DNA of 64,000 nucleotides from Misgurnus anguillicaudatus (GCF_027580225.2 NC_073339.2:38306501-38370500), one strand, 5' to 3'; numbered from the stretch's first letter, positions 10,300 to 23,224 are shown. Translations and numbers: made by a program. Notes: generated by a model not told the origin, from the sequence alone.

Positions 10300-10883
10300 A
10301 AAATGTTAAAAAAATAAATAAAATGAAAACAAAAATCATTAGGGTGAGATCTCAAGAACCTGCTTGATAAAATGCTAAGAGTATCATTTGCATATTTTTA
10401 TATTTAACATTATTATATAATATTTTTGTATATACATTTGTATAACTTAAATAAATTAATTAGAAAATTACATTAAATTTATTAAATTTATCAGAAATAA
10501 TGTTTTCTTTAAATGAAAATAACAGTTAATTTATCGAAGCAATTAGCAAGATATTTTAAGTGCATTATTCTAGGTATAATTCTGACATTTTAAAGAAGTA
10601 TGTGTAAAAGATCGATATGACAGCACACCGCTGCGTGTCCTTAGCGATTACCTTTCGCTTCAGCTTTCCTCTCCACCTCTGGATGTTAATAATTTCCTTT
10701 CATCTCATCTCATCACTGTTTTCTCCGCCTGCATGCTCCCATCCGAGAGCACAAAGACGGCATTGTGTTCAGATCATCACACAGACAAAGTTTTTCTTTC
10801 TTCCTTTAACTAGGGTTGTCTAAGCCCCAATGGGCCATTACATTTTCTTTGAGCAAATTAACCACCCTACACTTGGTCATATG

Positions 10884-10887
<4 letters not shown>
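10300..10887. other. AT-rich unique-looking stretch
   Basis: Nothing recognisable other than poly-A/T words; the 68-codon ORF at 10617 has no motif. Confidence 0.35.

Positions 10888-10954
<67 letters not shown>
10888..10954. repeat. (CT)n microsatellite
   Basis: About 33 uninterrupted TC units. Confidence 0.95.
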
Positions 10955-10956
<2 letters not shown>

Positions 10957-11896
10957 GCCAGGCCTCTTGTGTCCTGTCACAGAGCAAGCCCTCACTGTAG
11001 GTCATTTTGACATGAGGAATCTGTGACCTGAGAGCTGATGGCACCTGCTCTCCCGCTCTCGGCTCACATTTTCGCCGCTGTCATCCTGCGGGAGCTTTTG
11101 ACAGAGTAATAGTCAGAAATTGAAGTTGTTCAGGATATTCCAGGGGAGATGCGGGAAATGGTTATTGAGGGAAGGAAAGATGGGTTCAGTGGCAGAACTG
11201 AGAGACCGAGACATAAAATCTGCACTTTTTTCGAAGACGTTTTTTGGTGATGGGGGCTCGCAAGGGGAGGTGTATTAAACCTGTTGGACTGAGCTATACA
11301 TTACAGTGCGCTAGATGTAAAGGATTTCAAAACTGCTGTCTTTGCTTACAGGACCACAGTTTTCTGTGTGGACTCTGAAAAGTAAGCTGGGTTGTTTAAA
11401 CCCATGGTTAGGTAAAACATGAACAAACATATGTGTGAATGTCTATATTCAGCACAACCATGGGTTGGAACAACAGGGGGTATGTTTGTTTTTTAGAGTG
11501 TGGTGAGTGCAAGAAAATTATGGTTTGACTATGTTGATTGGCTGACAGCATCATAAAACACACCCATTTACTTGCACATATCTTTAAAAATGTGCAGTAT
11601 CATGAAATAAGTCACTGCTGAAGGGCGTGGTTAGCGAGGAGCATTTTTACGATCTCTCTGATGAAGCCAACACGGAAGTGACTTAAACTGCTATTCATTG
11701 ATGGGCCACTAGACGCTGGCTCCAAAAGGGAGTCAATCCCATAGACCCCCATGTTAAAATGCCCAACTTTACGATAAAAAAGAATATGTTTACAGCCTGG
11801 TACAAAAGTCGATTTTGGTCTATATAGCTAATTTTGTCCTTCATGACAAATGTAAGGGGGGTGAAGTTTTTTGTAACTCATCCGTTTAAATTATAT

Positions 11897-12675
11897 TTAA
11901 GGGACACTCCACTTTTTTTGAACATTTGCTCATTTTCCAGCTCCTCTAGAGTTAAACATTTGATTTTTACCTATTTTGAATCCATTCAGCCAATCTCCGG
12001 GTCTGGCGGTATCACTTTTAGCATAGCTTAGCATAATCCATTGAATCTGATTAGACCATTAGCATCACGCTAAAAAAATAACCAAAGAGTTTCAATATTT
12101 TTCCTATTTAAAACTTGACTCTTCTGTAGTTACATTGTGGACTACACTGAAAAAAAAGATTTTTTCAATTTACTCAATTTTTTAAGGTAACTGGTCACAA
12201 TCAATTTATTTAAGCTATTTATAAACAACAACAAAATTTGAAATACTAAACAAAAAAAAACTTTTGTTTAAATGTATCTTAAATAAATTGATTGCCACCA
12301 CTTACCTTAAAAAAAATTGAATGAATATTTTTTTTTTCAGTGTAAGACCGACGGAAATTTAAAAATGAGAGTTTAGTTCCTGGGCATATCGGCCTAGAAA
12401 ATCGCAACTTTAAATTTTTATGTCGGTCTTAGTACATGATGTAACTACAGAAGAGTCAAGTTTTAAATAAAAAAAAATTTAAACCCTTTGGTTATTTTTT
12501 AGCGTGATGCTAATGGTCTAATCAGATTCAATGGATTATGCTAAGCTATGCTAAAAGTGATAGCGCCAGACCCGGAGATCAGCTGAATGGATTCCAAAAT
12601 GGTAAAAATCAAATGTTTACCTCTAGGGAAGCTGGAAAATGAGCATATTTTCAAAAAAGTGGAGTGTCCATTTAA
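11897..12675. mobile_element. T2/Kolobok-like foldback MITE, TTAAGGGACACTCCAC family
   Basis: Ends TTAAGGGACACTCCACTTTT and AAAAGTGGAGTGTCCATTTAA are inverted. Each arm is about 245-330 bp and includes CTAATGGTCTAATCAGATTC / GAATCTGATTAGACCATTAG. The centre is interrupted by a mariner-type MITE at 12145-12342. A mosaic partial copy is at 63567-63964. Confidence 0.75.
12145..12342. mobile_element. CACTGAAAAAA MITE, copy 2, with TA duplication
   Basis: Ends CACTGAAAAAAAAGAT and TTTTTTTTTTCAGTG, flanked by TA on both sides. The uninterrupted sequence GTACTAAGACCGACGG at 63.63 kb and the opposite arm of the host foldback show the empty site with a single TA. TA duplication points to a Tc1/mariner-type (or other TA-targeting) mover. 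Confidence 0.65.
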
Positions 12676-12745
12676 GCCTTAAAGTTTTGCATAATTAGGG
12701 GCGTGGCCACTTGAGTGACGGGTGAACTGCCACAGGTCTTGTTTG

Positions 12746-15161
12746 TCTTGTTCTTAACAAATGTGGTGGCGGTGTGATACGACTTCTTTAACAGGAATTT
12801 GCTGATACACAGAATAGTTGGGTGCAATGGTCATAGCTGTGTTATATGTTTTATTATTCACATAATTCAATATGTGTTATTCCACAGTTTAATGAGTTCA
12901 GTACTGAATTTAAATAATCTAAATAAATAAATAATAAACGGTGAGTTAGTGACCAGAAGTGTTGTTTGAACTTTTTTTATTTATTAGTTTCGCTGCCAAG
13001 CAACTAAAGCTTGTTGTCCAGATGGTGTTGTTACAGCATCAGCCATCAGGGGCAAACGTGGCCATGCTGATCAGTCACACCTTAACCCCTTGGGGTTGGC
13101 GATAAATTTACTTCATCAGCCTCTAAGAATTATAAAAGCCCCACCAAGCACAGATAAGGGCTTGTTCTTGAAACGAAAATCTTTATAAATGCCTAACTTC
13201 TAATGGCTTAACTGCTTATTATCATTCATTTTAATACAGTATATCACATCTGAGTAAAGAACTTCCACCTCGCTTCGCTAATGATGTACAATAACTTGTT
13301 CCATATGGTTAATGAAGTGCCGTGAATGTCTCTGCCGTGTAATACACAGGAGAAACGAAGAAAGAGAGGATAAAAGAATATTCAGAGGTGCAGTGGTCTA
13401 ATTAAAGATGACTTTTAATCTCTATGGGACTGAGCAAAGGGTCTTAAATAGTGAAAAAAAACATGAATATTGAGTATAAGAGCTTTGTGTGTATGAAGCA
13501 TGGCAATGCAGGTGAAAGAGGACATGATGCTATTGGCCCATATATTTTCTTCGATTTTAGGTCAAGTATGCACAGCCAAGCAATTAAGTTTAAAGTGTGT
13601 ATACTGTTTAAGTGTATATCTTTAGAAGAACCTGTTGGACCATCTTGTAAACCTAATGTCTAGGCTGGTAGACGTAGTAAACCTTGACTAAGCTGAGGTC
13701 CTGTTAAGCCAAAAACGGCTTTGACTGTTTGACTAGCTTGACCAACTATGACCTGTTTTTGCGCCATAACACCCATTCATCAACTAAGCGCACTCATCCA
13801 AACACATGCACAGAGCTTTAAGCATTAAACGGTGATTTTTTTTCAATCCCTCAGGGGTCCGAAGCTCTGCTCTCGACAACGTTAGGTCGCATTAAAACAA
13901 GGTGACGTGAGGTTGGCACAAAATGTTATTTGGCCTATGCAAGCGAGGTTGCATTTGTGCTACAGAGCTTGATGGAGTAGAAGTAGGCCAATCTCAGCGT
14001 TAAAGCAGGTTTCGTGCCACGGGCCAAAATCGAGGACAGCCTTCTCGGTTAATAACGCTTCAGGAGCCATGCAGGAGAGAGATCAGACCTGATGCCCAGG
14101 CAGGGTGCTAAGCATGCCGGGGGGTGGAGGGCAGGGTGCGAGGCAGGGGGTTGGGTGCCGAAGCTCCTAAAAATGTTGTGTTTGAACTAGAGGGCGGCCC
14201 GAGGGGTCAAATAATTTGTTGCATGCCACTTTTGCTTTTTCTCCCTTCACTTAGCAGACCGCCCGCGAACACACGAGGGGACGTGGCCAGCAGGCGCTAA
14301 CAAGGATACAGGGCCAACAAGGGAGCTCTGCTTCTGCTGCTATCCAAATAATGAGTCTGCAAGGAAAAGAGAGAAATGAGGATGCTTTAAGAGCTTTTAA
14401 AACTAGCATGATAAGGGGTCGCGTTCTTGCCAGCAAATTGGAGCATGCTTGTGTTTGTTTCTTCGGTAATTGTGTGTTACTTAGTAGACCTTTTAAAAGA
14501 TTAAAGTGCCACAAATTTCTTTGCGCATTTTTGTTTCTGTGAGTTATTCGTCTATGTTCTCTTTGTGTGTGTGTAATTGTTTTATATCTCGCTTTATTTG
14601 CACAGCTCTGTTTGTGCGTTATACGCCCCAGCGTGATGGCCCTTGTTTTCTTTCCGCTCGTTTTTCTTATCATTCCGCCTCTTTGGCTGCTCTTCACCTC
14701 GCTGTCTTTTCTCTCTTCTCCCCTCAGGGAACTGTTAACCTTTGTCATTCCCTTGTTGGCCTTGGGCCGCGATTACCACGCAACGGCGCGAGCCCGCTGT
14801 TAGTTAACACGAACATGCTAGCCAGTGCTAAAGCTCCGACGTGATGCCCTAGGCTAAAGGTTATTGTATGGCGTGCGCACAAACACGAGCACCACTCATT
14901 AGAAAACAATCATGGCAGTTGGCTCAAACATAGGCCTGCTAGGGGCTAATTGATAAGCGCTTGAAATATGCATGTATTACTGAGATAAACTATCCAATTA
15001 TTTGTCTGTCATTAGCATGGAATGAAGCCACCTGTTGTAGGCCATCAGTAGAAAGATGATGCTCAAACAAAAACAAACTAAATAAGAAATCAAGGGTTTT
15101 TGCAGAAAAGTACAATAACCTTTAATTCAGTTCTTCAGTAGATTACAAATGTATTTATATG
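12746..15161. other. Largely unique, repeat-poor stretch
   Basis: No transposon ends recognised over 2.4 kb. A pyrimidine-rich tract ending CTCTTCTCCCCTCAG at 14728 resembles a splice acceptor and is followed by 117 open bases, but the translated text is not recognisable. ORFs of 165 and 112 codons overlap here on opposite strands and share no motif with known proteins. Possible host intergenic or intronic sequence. Confidence 0.4.
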
Positions 15162-15466
15162 CCCTACTGAAAAATCCAGCTAAGACCAGCATAAGCTGGT
15201 GAGCTGGTTTTAGCTGGTCCCCAGCTTGGTTTTAGCTGGTTTTGCTGGTGTAGGAAGATGGTTTTGCTGGTGTAGCAAGCTGGTCTAGGTGTGTTTTGGT
15301 CACATTTTAAACTGGTCTAGCTGGACTTAGCTGGTCATGCTGGAATACCAGCTGGCCCACCAGCATGACCAGCTTTGTCAGGCTGGGAGAACCAGCATAA
15401 ACCACCTTAAACCAGCTAAAACCAGCTACCAGCTTATGCTGGTTTTAGCTGGATTTTTCAGTAGGG
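15162..15466. mobile_element. MITE with CCCTACTGAAAAATCCAGCT ends
   Basis: CCCTACTGAAAAATCCAGCT at the left is matched by AGCTGGATTTTTCAGTAGGG at the right. The interior is composed of GCTGGTTTTAGCTGG-type words in both orientations. Familiar cyprinid MITE; superfamily not assigned. Confidence 0.7.
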
Positions 15467-15867
15467 TGATGAATATAAAGGGGAAAGAAAGGCATTTTAA
15501 GATGTAAAATAAATCTTTGATGTCCCCAAAGTATATGATCTTTTAGCTCAAAATACCATATAGATAATTTATTAAAGCATGTTAAAATTGTCACTTTTTA
15601 GGTGTGAGTAAAAATTTGCTGTTTTTGGGTGCGTTCTTTAAAATGCAAATGAGCTGATCTCTGCACTAAATGTCAGTGCTGTGGTTGGATAGTGCAGATT
15701 AAGGGGTTGTATTATCCTCTTCTGACATCACAGGGGAAGCCAAATTTCAATGAGCTATTTTTTCACATGCTTACAGAGAATGGTTTACCAAAACTAAGTT
15801 ACTGTGTTGATCTTTTTCACATTTTCTAGGTTGATAGAAGGACTGGGGACCCAATTAAAGCACTTAA

Positions 15868-16536
15868 CCTGTTAGCTAGCACTTATATTTTTGAGCATTT
15901 TCTGAAAAACGACAACTCCAAACTAAAACATCTGCAGCTCTTAAACCCTATGGTCTATATTCATAATTCTGGTCTTGTTTGAAACTAGACACTTGACATA
16001 TTGTTGCCTAATAGTCATAACAACTCAGAGTAGTAAAGAAACAGAGTAAAACAAGGTAAAATATACATTAAATGACTTCCGTTTTTCTTTAAATAACATT
16101 CACTTAGCAAAAAATGTATGAAATGGTCATGTGAGACACCTGGGGACACCATATAGGTGAACTGAATGTCTGACCATGCTGTGATTCAAATTTGAGAATG
16201 ATACTCCAAAAATGTTGTTTCTGTGAGCTTTTATTTCAAAAAAGTCCAGGCGTCCTTTCAGAAAAAGTGCACTTGGAAACTCCAAATATACACATGATAA
16301 CAATATGACATGATTATAAAAAGAAAATGAGTCAGGACTACATATTACATGATGTATATCAATTCAGAACTTCTCTGCCCACCAAAGCACATAGAAAAAA
16401 CTATTTCAGAAAAAAACATTTGCACATTATAACAAAATACTTGCTATTTTGAATATGGTCGCTAATAAATGCACTCCAGGTTCAAGTATTCCTGTGTCAG
16501 CTGAAGTCCTGTTTTACATCACATCACACACACACA

Positions 16537-16624
<88 letters not shown>

Positions 16625-18054
16625 GCAAGAGAGGATTTTAGTTTGAGTCAAAAGTTAGAGACATACAACTATTTGAAAGAGAAACTATGATGTAATATAC
16701 ATGAACATAATACATATACACAAACACACACACACACATTACATGAATATATTTATTTATAATTACAAATGTCTTATGTTTGCCAAATAACCTATATTTC
16801 TCAGCTGGTAATACTCATATTTTCCACCACATATCTTATTTTCTAGTTTTTAGTTTGTATATTCTGTGCATTTGATTCATATAGCTATAAATATGATGCA
16901 TTTATATAACATGTCATACAAAAACGAAACCATGTAAAACTCGTATATTAGTCATCTCCAGTGTTACTTTATAATCAAAACAGCTAACATGAAACAAGAA
17001 ATGTAACGTAAATCAACAAAAGAATCCACTTACTTTATCCAAGCGAGCGCAGCTGAGCTCATAATCCGGTCCATCTCTCCTCGACGACGCGCTTTGTTTA
17101 CATCCAGTCTTGCATTGTTGATCCGCGATCATGCTCTTTATCAACTTCTCCAAAACACTTTCAACACAAAAAAGTCATCTGTAGTCCACGATCCACAATG
17201 GAGATGTTATATCTAACATTTGAAGAGGTTTCTCAGCGGCTCCGGAGAGCTTAGCCGGCTGCTATGCTACCCAAACAAACAAACGCGCACGGAGGGGGCG
17301 TGGGCATTTCTCTCCATGCGCTTCTGTAGATTTGCGCAGAAGTACACTTTACTGACGTAAGTTGAATCCTTGTAATCGTTTCATGATTGGTTACTTCCTC
17401 TGTCAATCAAAGCTTTGCTCACTATGCATTGGCTGGCTTTGTTTTGGTGTAATCCAGTCAAAAGCCTATGGTGAGCTGAAGGACATCTATCTAGGCAAAT
17501 CATTGATCGCATGAGATTTTGAGTTGTCAAACCTTTTCTGATTGGACAAAACAGAAAAATAGGGCGGGATATTTATCTGAACAGTCTAACGAAGCAGGAA
17601 GAGATGGATTTTCACTGATAAAAATCGATATTTGATAGAAAATAAACATGATCGATCATACTTAGCGGACGCGCGGATGTAAACAAAGGAGGATATTGCT
17701 GGATTTCTCACTATTTTTCATTGTTTTGGATTAAAACGTGGGATGCTTTTTGAAGAGTGGACCCTTACCTTGCAATGTACGTTGAAGTTTTTGGGAATTG
17801 TCAGAAATTGTCAGAACCATATGGCAAGCCATGTGAGTACCCACAAACATTTTTATATGCATTCCGTCTGCATTTCATTTAATCTTTTCCACACCAGTGT
17901 ATTGATTGCAAAAATAAGCCCAGAACATGAATTTGGAGTGTTTAAACTTTCAAATAATGCAAAGTTTATGATTGTTGAATGAATATTTGATGTTAAACAA
18001 AGTACAAAAACACGTAAAAACGCCCCCTAGGGCCCGCCGCCGGGCCGGTGCGTG
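15868..18054. mobile_element. TTAA-flanked 2.2 kb element, possibly piggyBac-like, non-autonomous
   Basis: Begins CCTGTTAGCTAGCAC and ends GGGCCGGTGCGTG between duplicated TTAA. It contains a (CA)n tract and internal inverted text: GTTTACATCC near 17098 opposite GGATGTAAAC near 17675. No transposase ORF is visible. The TTAA target and CC start fit piggyBac, but the two ends match each other poorly. Confidence 0.45.
16525..16622. repeat. (CA)n microsatellite
   Basis: About 48 CA units with one CC interruption near 16540. Confidence 0.95.
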
Positions 18055-18236
18055 TTAACAAGTTTGAAAACAGTCAGATTTTCATGATATGCCCGTTTTA
18101 AATATAGTCTAGCAAACAGCACTTTTGACCATCTGCATGAAGTCTGGAGCATATTTACTTTATTCTGGCCAAAAACTGCTAGTGTAAACAGGAAGTGGTC
18201 ATATGTTACATTCAGGACATGTAATTAATGGTACAC

Positions 18237-18415
18237 TTTCTTAGAAAAAGGTACAAAAGTTAGGACGGTATTTTTTAAAAAGGTCCTAATTTGTACTATT
18301 TTGGTACAGATATGTACCATTGAAGTACCAATATGCACCTTTTAGGTAAAAAGTGTACTTTTTAAAAAGGTACCACCCCAGTTATGACTTTTGTACCTTC
18401 TTGTACCTTTTTTAT
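18237..18415. mobile_element. MITE built of GGTAC-containing words
   Basis: AAAAAGGTACAAAAGTTAGG at the left mirrors CATGA-free ACTTTTGTACCTTCTTGTACC at the right; the middle repeats TGTACC/GGTACA. A frequent fish repeat. Confidence 0.5.
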
Positions 18416-18440
18416 GCAGAGATTACCAGAAATAGACAAG

Positions 18441-18989
18441 TCCCATATGGCAAAAAATAAATATATTTTCAAATAAAATTTTTAATATATTTTAAAATAT
18501 AAAAAAATGGCCAAAAAATATATTTGCGGAAATATATTTTGAAATATGTTTATAAAAATCATTTTTTTGGCCATTTTATTTTGAAATATTTTTTAAATAA
18601 ATATATTTTAAAGCATTTATATTCACGCCGCATTGGAAGGAAAACGTATGTTACAAACCTGTAAACATACAGAAACAGGCTTGAAAAAGTTCAAATTAAA
18701 TAATTTTCAACTGCAAAAATATAATTTTATATTTTACATACTGTACTTATACATTTTATACAAACTTTTGTATTTTGGCCAGGAAAATATATTATTTGCC
18801 GTATGGGTTGTAAAATTAGTATTTGTATTTGTTGCCCCTGAAATACATATAAATAAAATGATATGAAGGTTAAAAACTATATATTTTCAAAGTTTTTTTT
18901 AAATTAAGCTTTACTTTCTACAAAATGTATTTAGTATATATTTAAAACATATTTTTGGCCAAAGAAATTTACTTTTTTGCCGTATGGGA
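18441..18989. mobile_element. AT-rich MITE with TCCCATAYGGCAAAAAA ends
   Basis: Left end TCCCATATGGCAAAAAATAA, right end TTACTTTTTTGCCGTATGGGA. The interior alternates ATATATTTT-type words and TTTGGCCA in both orientations. Confidence 0.6.
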
Positions 18990-20204
18990 GTGAGGTGATG
19001 GTTGCTCATTCAGATACTGGCACAGCAGTCTGTTGTTCAGTGTAATAGATGCGTTTCTAGTGTGATGCTCTACCAAACGGAGCTACAGAAACTAACCAAC
19101 CTACTCCTCTGTTGCTTTACCTGGGAGTGTTGTTTCATGCATCGATTGCACAGGTAAGCAATGTTTATTCAACAACAGATGTTTGGTGGCACAGAGGTTG
19201 GAGCAGATGTGATTTAGCATTCACAGAAACTGCTGTGATATCATGCAAACAGGGTCATGATTTGGTGATGTCTGAAACATTGGCATTCATTGAGAAAAAG
19301 TTTACAGGTAGCATACACTTAAAAAAAATGGTTTGTTCTAATATGGACATTTTCTAGGTTAATTTAACCCAACAGTTTGTTTGTTCATATTTGAAACAAG
19401 CCAGCATTTTTAGAGTATGTGCATTATGGTCAAATTGACAACATTATTTTGTCAATAAGTCACAATACACTATATTTTCAGTACATACGTGTGTGTGTAT
19501 AAAACAGTATGTGACATTTTGTTAATGTTTTAAATAAGTATATACTGTATATAAATCTCGCACAAATGTTTGTACAGATGTACATTTTGTTAGCATGTAC
19601 CACATAAGTCTAGCAACCTTTGGCATCAACCTTTGATTTGCCATCATCAACATTTAGCGTTCAGCTGTACTTAAGCTGCAAGTGCTCATGCGAAAAAACT
19701 TTCATCATTAAGCACAGCCTAAAACCTGACCAGCTTGAAGTGAACAGTTTTCTGCAAAGATGATTCGAGGTAAAGTCATAAAATCTCTTTCTCAGTGGCA
19801 TCTGCTTCCTTGTGACCTCCTCAGGCAAAATCTTTGTGCTTATGTACAATCTGTGCTTGTGTTGAATGACCTGATTTATCTAGCAGGATTCATTCACACA
19901 ATCGACATATTAGGTTATATGCTGTATTGAAGAAATCATTCATCCATAAATACAAATCCACATCGGAAACGCACTGATTTATTTATTTAAACCGGTGAAG
20001 TGTATGGTGAGCAGAGAAGTCAAGATAGGTTTTCAGTTCAACAGTTTACATTCAGAAAGTAACTGTACATAGAGCATCTAAACACTTAAAGTACAGGAAT
20101 ATAGTGCACATGTTAAATGGTTGACTATCTTTATGGTGCTTTTTAAGCTTGACTGGCCCTAGTTCCCATTCATTTTCATTGTTTGGAAGCTTTAAAACTT
20201 CAGG
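18990..20204. other. Mostly unique stretch
   Basis: ORFs of about 60-80 codons without recognisable motifs. A donor-like CACAG/GTAAGC at 19149-19159 lacks a supporting open exon. Confidence 0.35.
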
Positions 20205-20709
20205 CCCAGTCTCATGGAGATGCATATAAATATCACAAAGTGTGAAGACTCGTGCAATATACGCCAGATTCCAATTTTGTATGCATATGATACGCCAGTC
20301 CTTCATGCATCTTTTTGTGTCATTTTATGTATTGGTTTATGTATTTTTTTTTACCATTGTCCCTTGGGTTTGGGGTTAGAACAACTTTTTGTTACATAAA
20401 ATGACATCTTAACTCAAATCCCAATTCTAACCCCAACTCCAAGCGACAATGGCTTAAAAATGGAAGAAAATAAACACGGAGAAACATATATATTAAATAG
20501 CATCCTATGCAAATCCCAAATCTAACCCCAAACCCAAGTGAAAATGGTTTTAAACATGTATTGATACATAAAACGACACAAAAAGATGCAGCGTATTAAA
20601 TAAAGGAGAAGGACTGGCGTATCATATGCATGCAAAATTGGAATTTGGCGTATGTATTGCACGAGTTTTCACACTTTGTGCTAGTTATACGCATCAACAT
20701 GAGACTGGG
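20205..20709. mobile_element. Foldback MITE with CCCAGTCTCATG ends
   Basis: The left arm begins CCCAGTCTCATGGAGATGCA and the right arm ends CAACATGAGACTGGG. About 100 bp of each arm pair (CACAAAGTGTGAAGACTCGTG opposite CACGAGTTTTCACACTTTGTG). The middle has two CCCCAA(A/C)(T/C)CCAAG segments. Confidence 0.7.
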
Positions 20710-20733
20710 TTGGAATTTTCACATTGAATTTGT

Positions 20734-21922
20734 TTAACCCTATGTTTCGGGTCATTTTGATTTTTAAGCTGTCGGAAAAAAAAACAGTTAACCTGTGATT
20801 TTATTCTTGAAATTTTGTGACTTTTTCTCATTTATGGCCATTAACATGCATGCAAAGTTTGGACATGCAGATATGTTTTGAAGTGTACCCAACTATTTTT
20901 GTAACAAATTTGATGTTCGCGGGTCAATTTGACCCGCTTTTATTTTTGTTTCAAAGCAACTGTACAAACCCAAATTAAACATATGTTTTCAGTTTTGTTG
21001 CTATATTGGAGTTTTTCTATCCTAAAATGTAGATAAAAATGCTTCTCCTCACTATTTTCAGTACTGAAAAAGACTTTTACAGACACAGATGGTAAAAGTG
21101 AGCTATCATTTTTATTTACAATGTATATGAAATACTACTTAAGTTATATATTTCTTCCAGACATTTTGTCACTTTTTCTTATTTAGGGCTATAAACATGC
21201 ATGCAAAGTTAGGATACACTGATGTATTTTGAAATTTTTTTACACCAAAAAATATTTTTTTATGTTTTTGATGTTCGCGGGTCAATTTAACCCATATTTT
21301 TCGTTCCAAGGAAACTGTATAGACACAAATTAAATACATTTATTGCATATATGTGGTTTTTTTACTACCATGGAAAGGAAAACGTGAGCTTTTCCTTACT
21401 ATTTTCAGTACTGATAAAGACTTCCTCAGACACAGAAAAGTAAAAGTAAACTATCATTTCTATATTCAATGTACAGCGGGGGAAATATGTATTTGACACA
21501 TCAGCATTTTTATCAGTAAGGGGATTTCTAAGTGGGCTATTGACACAAAATGTTCACCAGATGTAGCCATCAAGCCAAATATTGAGTTCATACAAAGAAA
21601 TCAGAACATTTAAGTATACAAGTTCAGTCATAATAAATAAAGTGAAAATGACACAAGGAATAAGTATTGAATCATTGAATCACATCATGTAAACAGTGAT
21701 TTCTTGAATTTGTACAATGAGCCTCAAGAACAAAAGATGAGCCTGTTTAGGAAAAGAAAAGCTTCATTTAATTTCACAGCAATATTACATTGTTTTTAGG
21801 ATGTTTTAAACATAGGTATGTTAAAAAAAACATGCTGAATTTAATGTAAAATTTGCATTGAATCCAATGTGGGTCAATTTGACCAGCTCCATCAAAATCG
21901 TTAAACACAATACAAGGGTTAA
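20734..21922. mobile_element. piggyBac-like non-autonomous element (TTAACCCT ends)
   Basis: Starts TTAACCCTATG and ends CAAGGGTTAA, matching the TTAA target plus CCC terminus of piggyBac elements. Inside is a direct duplication: CATGCATGCAAAGTT followed by GATGTTCGCGGGTCAATTT occurs near 20848-20932 and again near 21196-21288. A Tc1-like end is inserted at 21473. Confidence 0.6.
21473..21720 (+). mobile_element. Tc1/mariner element left end, truncated
   Basis: TACAGCGGGGGAAATATG followed by TATTTGACACATCAGC is the 5' inverted-repeat region of a common fish Tc1-like family. The mirror right end and transposase are missing. Right boundary approximate. Confidence 0.55.
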
Positions 21923-22924
21923 CAAAATGCAGCCACACAGGTTTGGAAACACATGAAGTATTTATGTTACATTATGCATTTTATTTTTGGTTGTAGTTGT
22001 ACTACAAATTCCCATCAAGGCATTGCTATCTCTATATTTCTATCAAGTTCCACTTCTCTTTATGTATAATTTCATTAAAAGCTCATTTAGTTGTAAAGCA
22101 CCCTGCAAAGCAGAAGCAAGAGCCTATTCTAATAGAAATTCTAATCTTGATGTTTATTAAGCTTTGATGAAGAGGGCCGTGAAATACGGCACATTTTTCA
22201 AAACCTCCCTTTCTTGTACAGACTGCTTCTCCCACACTATTTATTATGTGAAAGCACGGACAAGAGCGCATTATTTATGTGGAGTGTAAGGGTTGGGTGT
22301 GTCTCTTGAATACTGTCGTTGGGCTGGTGAGAGAGTTGTGTTCATTATCAAGGCATATGTCTTCGGTATAAGGCACAATCGGCATGATGTCTGTTTGCTG
22401 TTGGTCCACCATAAATAAACTTTTTAGAGACATATGCAAATTCAATTTTTGGCCATGGGGTAAAATGCAGTTTTTCACAGCGTCGGTGAGGGTTGCTAAA
22501 AAGTACTATGGTATGAAAATGCATATTTATTTAAAATGCATCATTTGACATGTTTTTCCCACATTAACCATAGTACTGCCATGTTTTGTGGTAATGCTTT
22601 GGTATTTTATAAGTATCTTGGAATAGCATATCACGGTAAATGCCAGGGATAATGTACAGACACGAGAGATGTACAGGCAGATATAAACCAATTTGTAAGT
22701 GATAATAAAAGTCAGCTGGTCATTGTCACAAAATAAACATTGACATTGTAACGGAGACCCCATCTTGGCAGGGCTTCATATCATCCTGAAGAGGTTTAAG
22801 AGAGAAGACGTTTCATTATTAAAACATTCACAGACCTTAAAGAGCTTCAGTCTTATATAATTAAAGTCTGCATGTGTGGTAATTGATTTGTTCACTGATT
22901 GATGCTCATCCGTGGCGTTTTAAG
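21923..22924. other. Unique-looking stretch
   Basis: No repeat ends or recognisable ORF. Confidence 0.35.
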
Positions 22925-23224
22925 TAAGGAATAATTGACGACGGGTCATTGAATTATAAGAAAACAATATAACAGTCCTGTTGAATGCTGTGTTCTGATT
23001 GGCTGAGAAATGTTCCATGGGTGTTGATTATTTTTCTGTAAACCGCACACCTAACCTATCAAATGTCTTAAAAATAGGCACCATAGCAATTTCTGTGGTA
23101 ACCGTGGTATGAGCGAAATAATTGACTCCTTGACTGTCCTTTGAATTATTTGAAAATAATGCACACCCACGGGTTACCACCTTATTTCCGAATATTTCAA
23201 TGACCCTTCATCAATTATTCCTTA
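22925..23224. mobile_element. MITE with TAAGGAATAATTGA ends
   Basis: TAAGGAATAATTGACGACGG at the left and TCAATTATTCCTTA at the right, inner arms GGGTCATTGAA / TTCAATGACCC. About 300 bp. Confidence 0.65.

Larger units (their letters stand above)
11640..12745. mobile_element. Interspersed repeat split by a TTAA-element insertion
   Basis: The left part contains GGGCCACTAGACGCTGG and CCATAGACCCCCATG, and the right part contains GGGGCGTGGCCACTTGAG. It is interrupted at TATATTTAA / TTTAAGCC by the element at 11897-12675, giving a three-layer nest. Outer boundaries are approximate. Confidence 0.45.
15480..18101. mobile_element. T2/Kolobok-like MITE split by a 2.2 kb TTAA insertion
   Basis: The text from TTTTAGCTCAAAATACCAT to CCCAATTAAAGCACTTAA (15540-15867) continues after the insertion as CAAGTTTGAAAACAGTCAG to GCCCGTTTTAA (18059-18101). 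The junctions carry TTAA on both sides (15864-15867 and 18055-18058). The left end is eroded. Confidence 0.55.

Noticed and set aside
14251..14844. 165-, 112- and 78-codon ORFs
   Set aside because: They overlap on opposite strands, are compositionally ordinary, and show no motif; the acceptor-like tract at 14728 has no partner.
16449..16646. ORF with His-Thr repeats
   Set aside because: Translation of the (CA)n tract.
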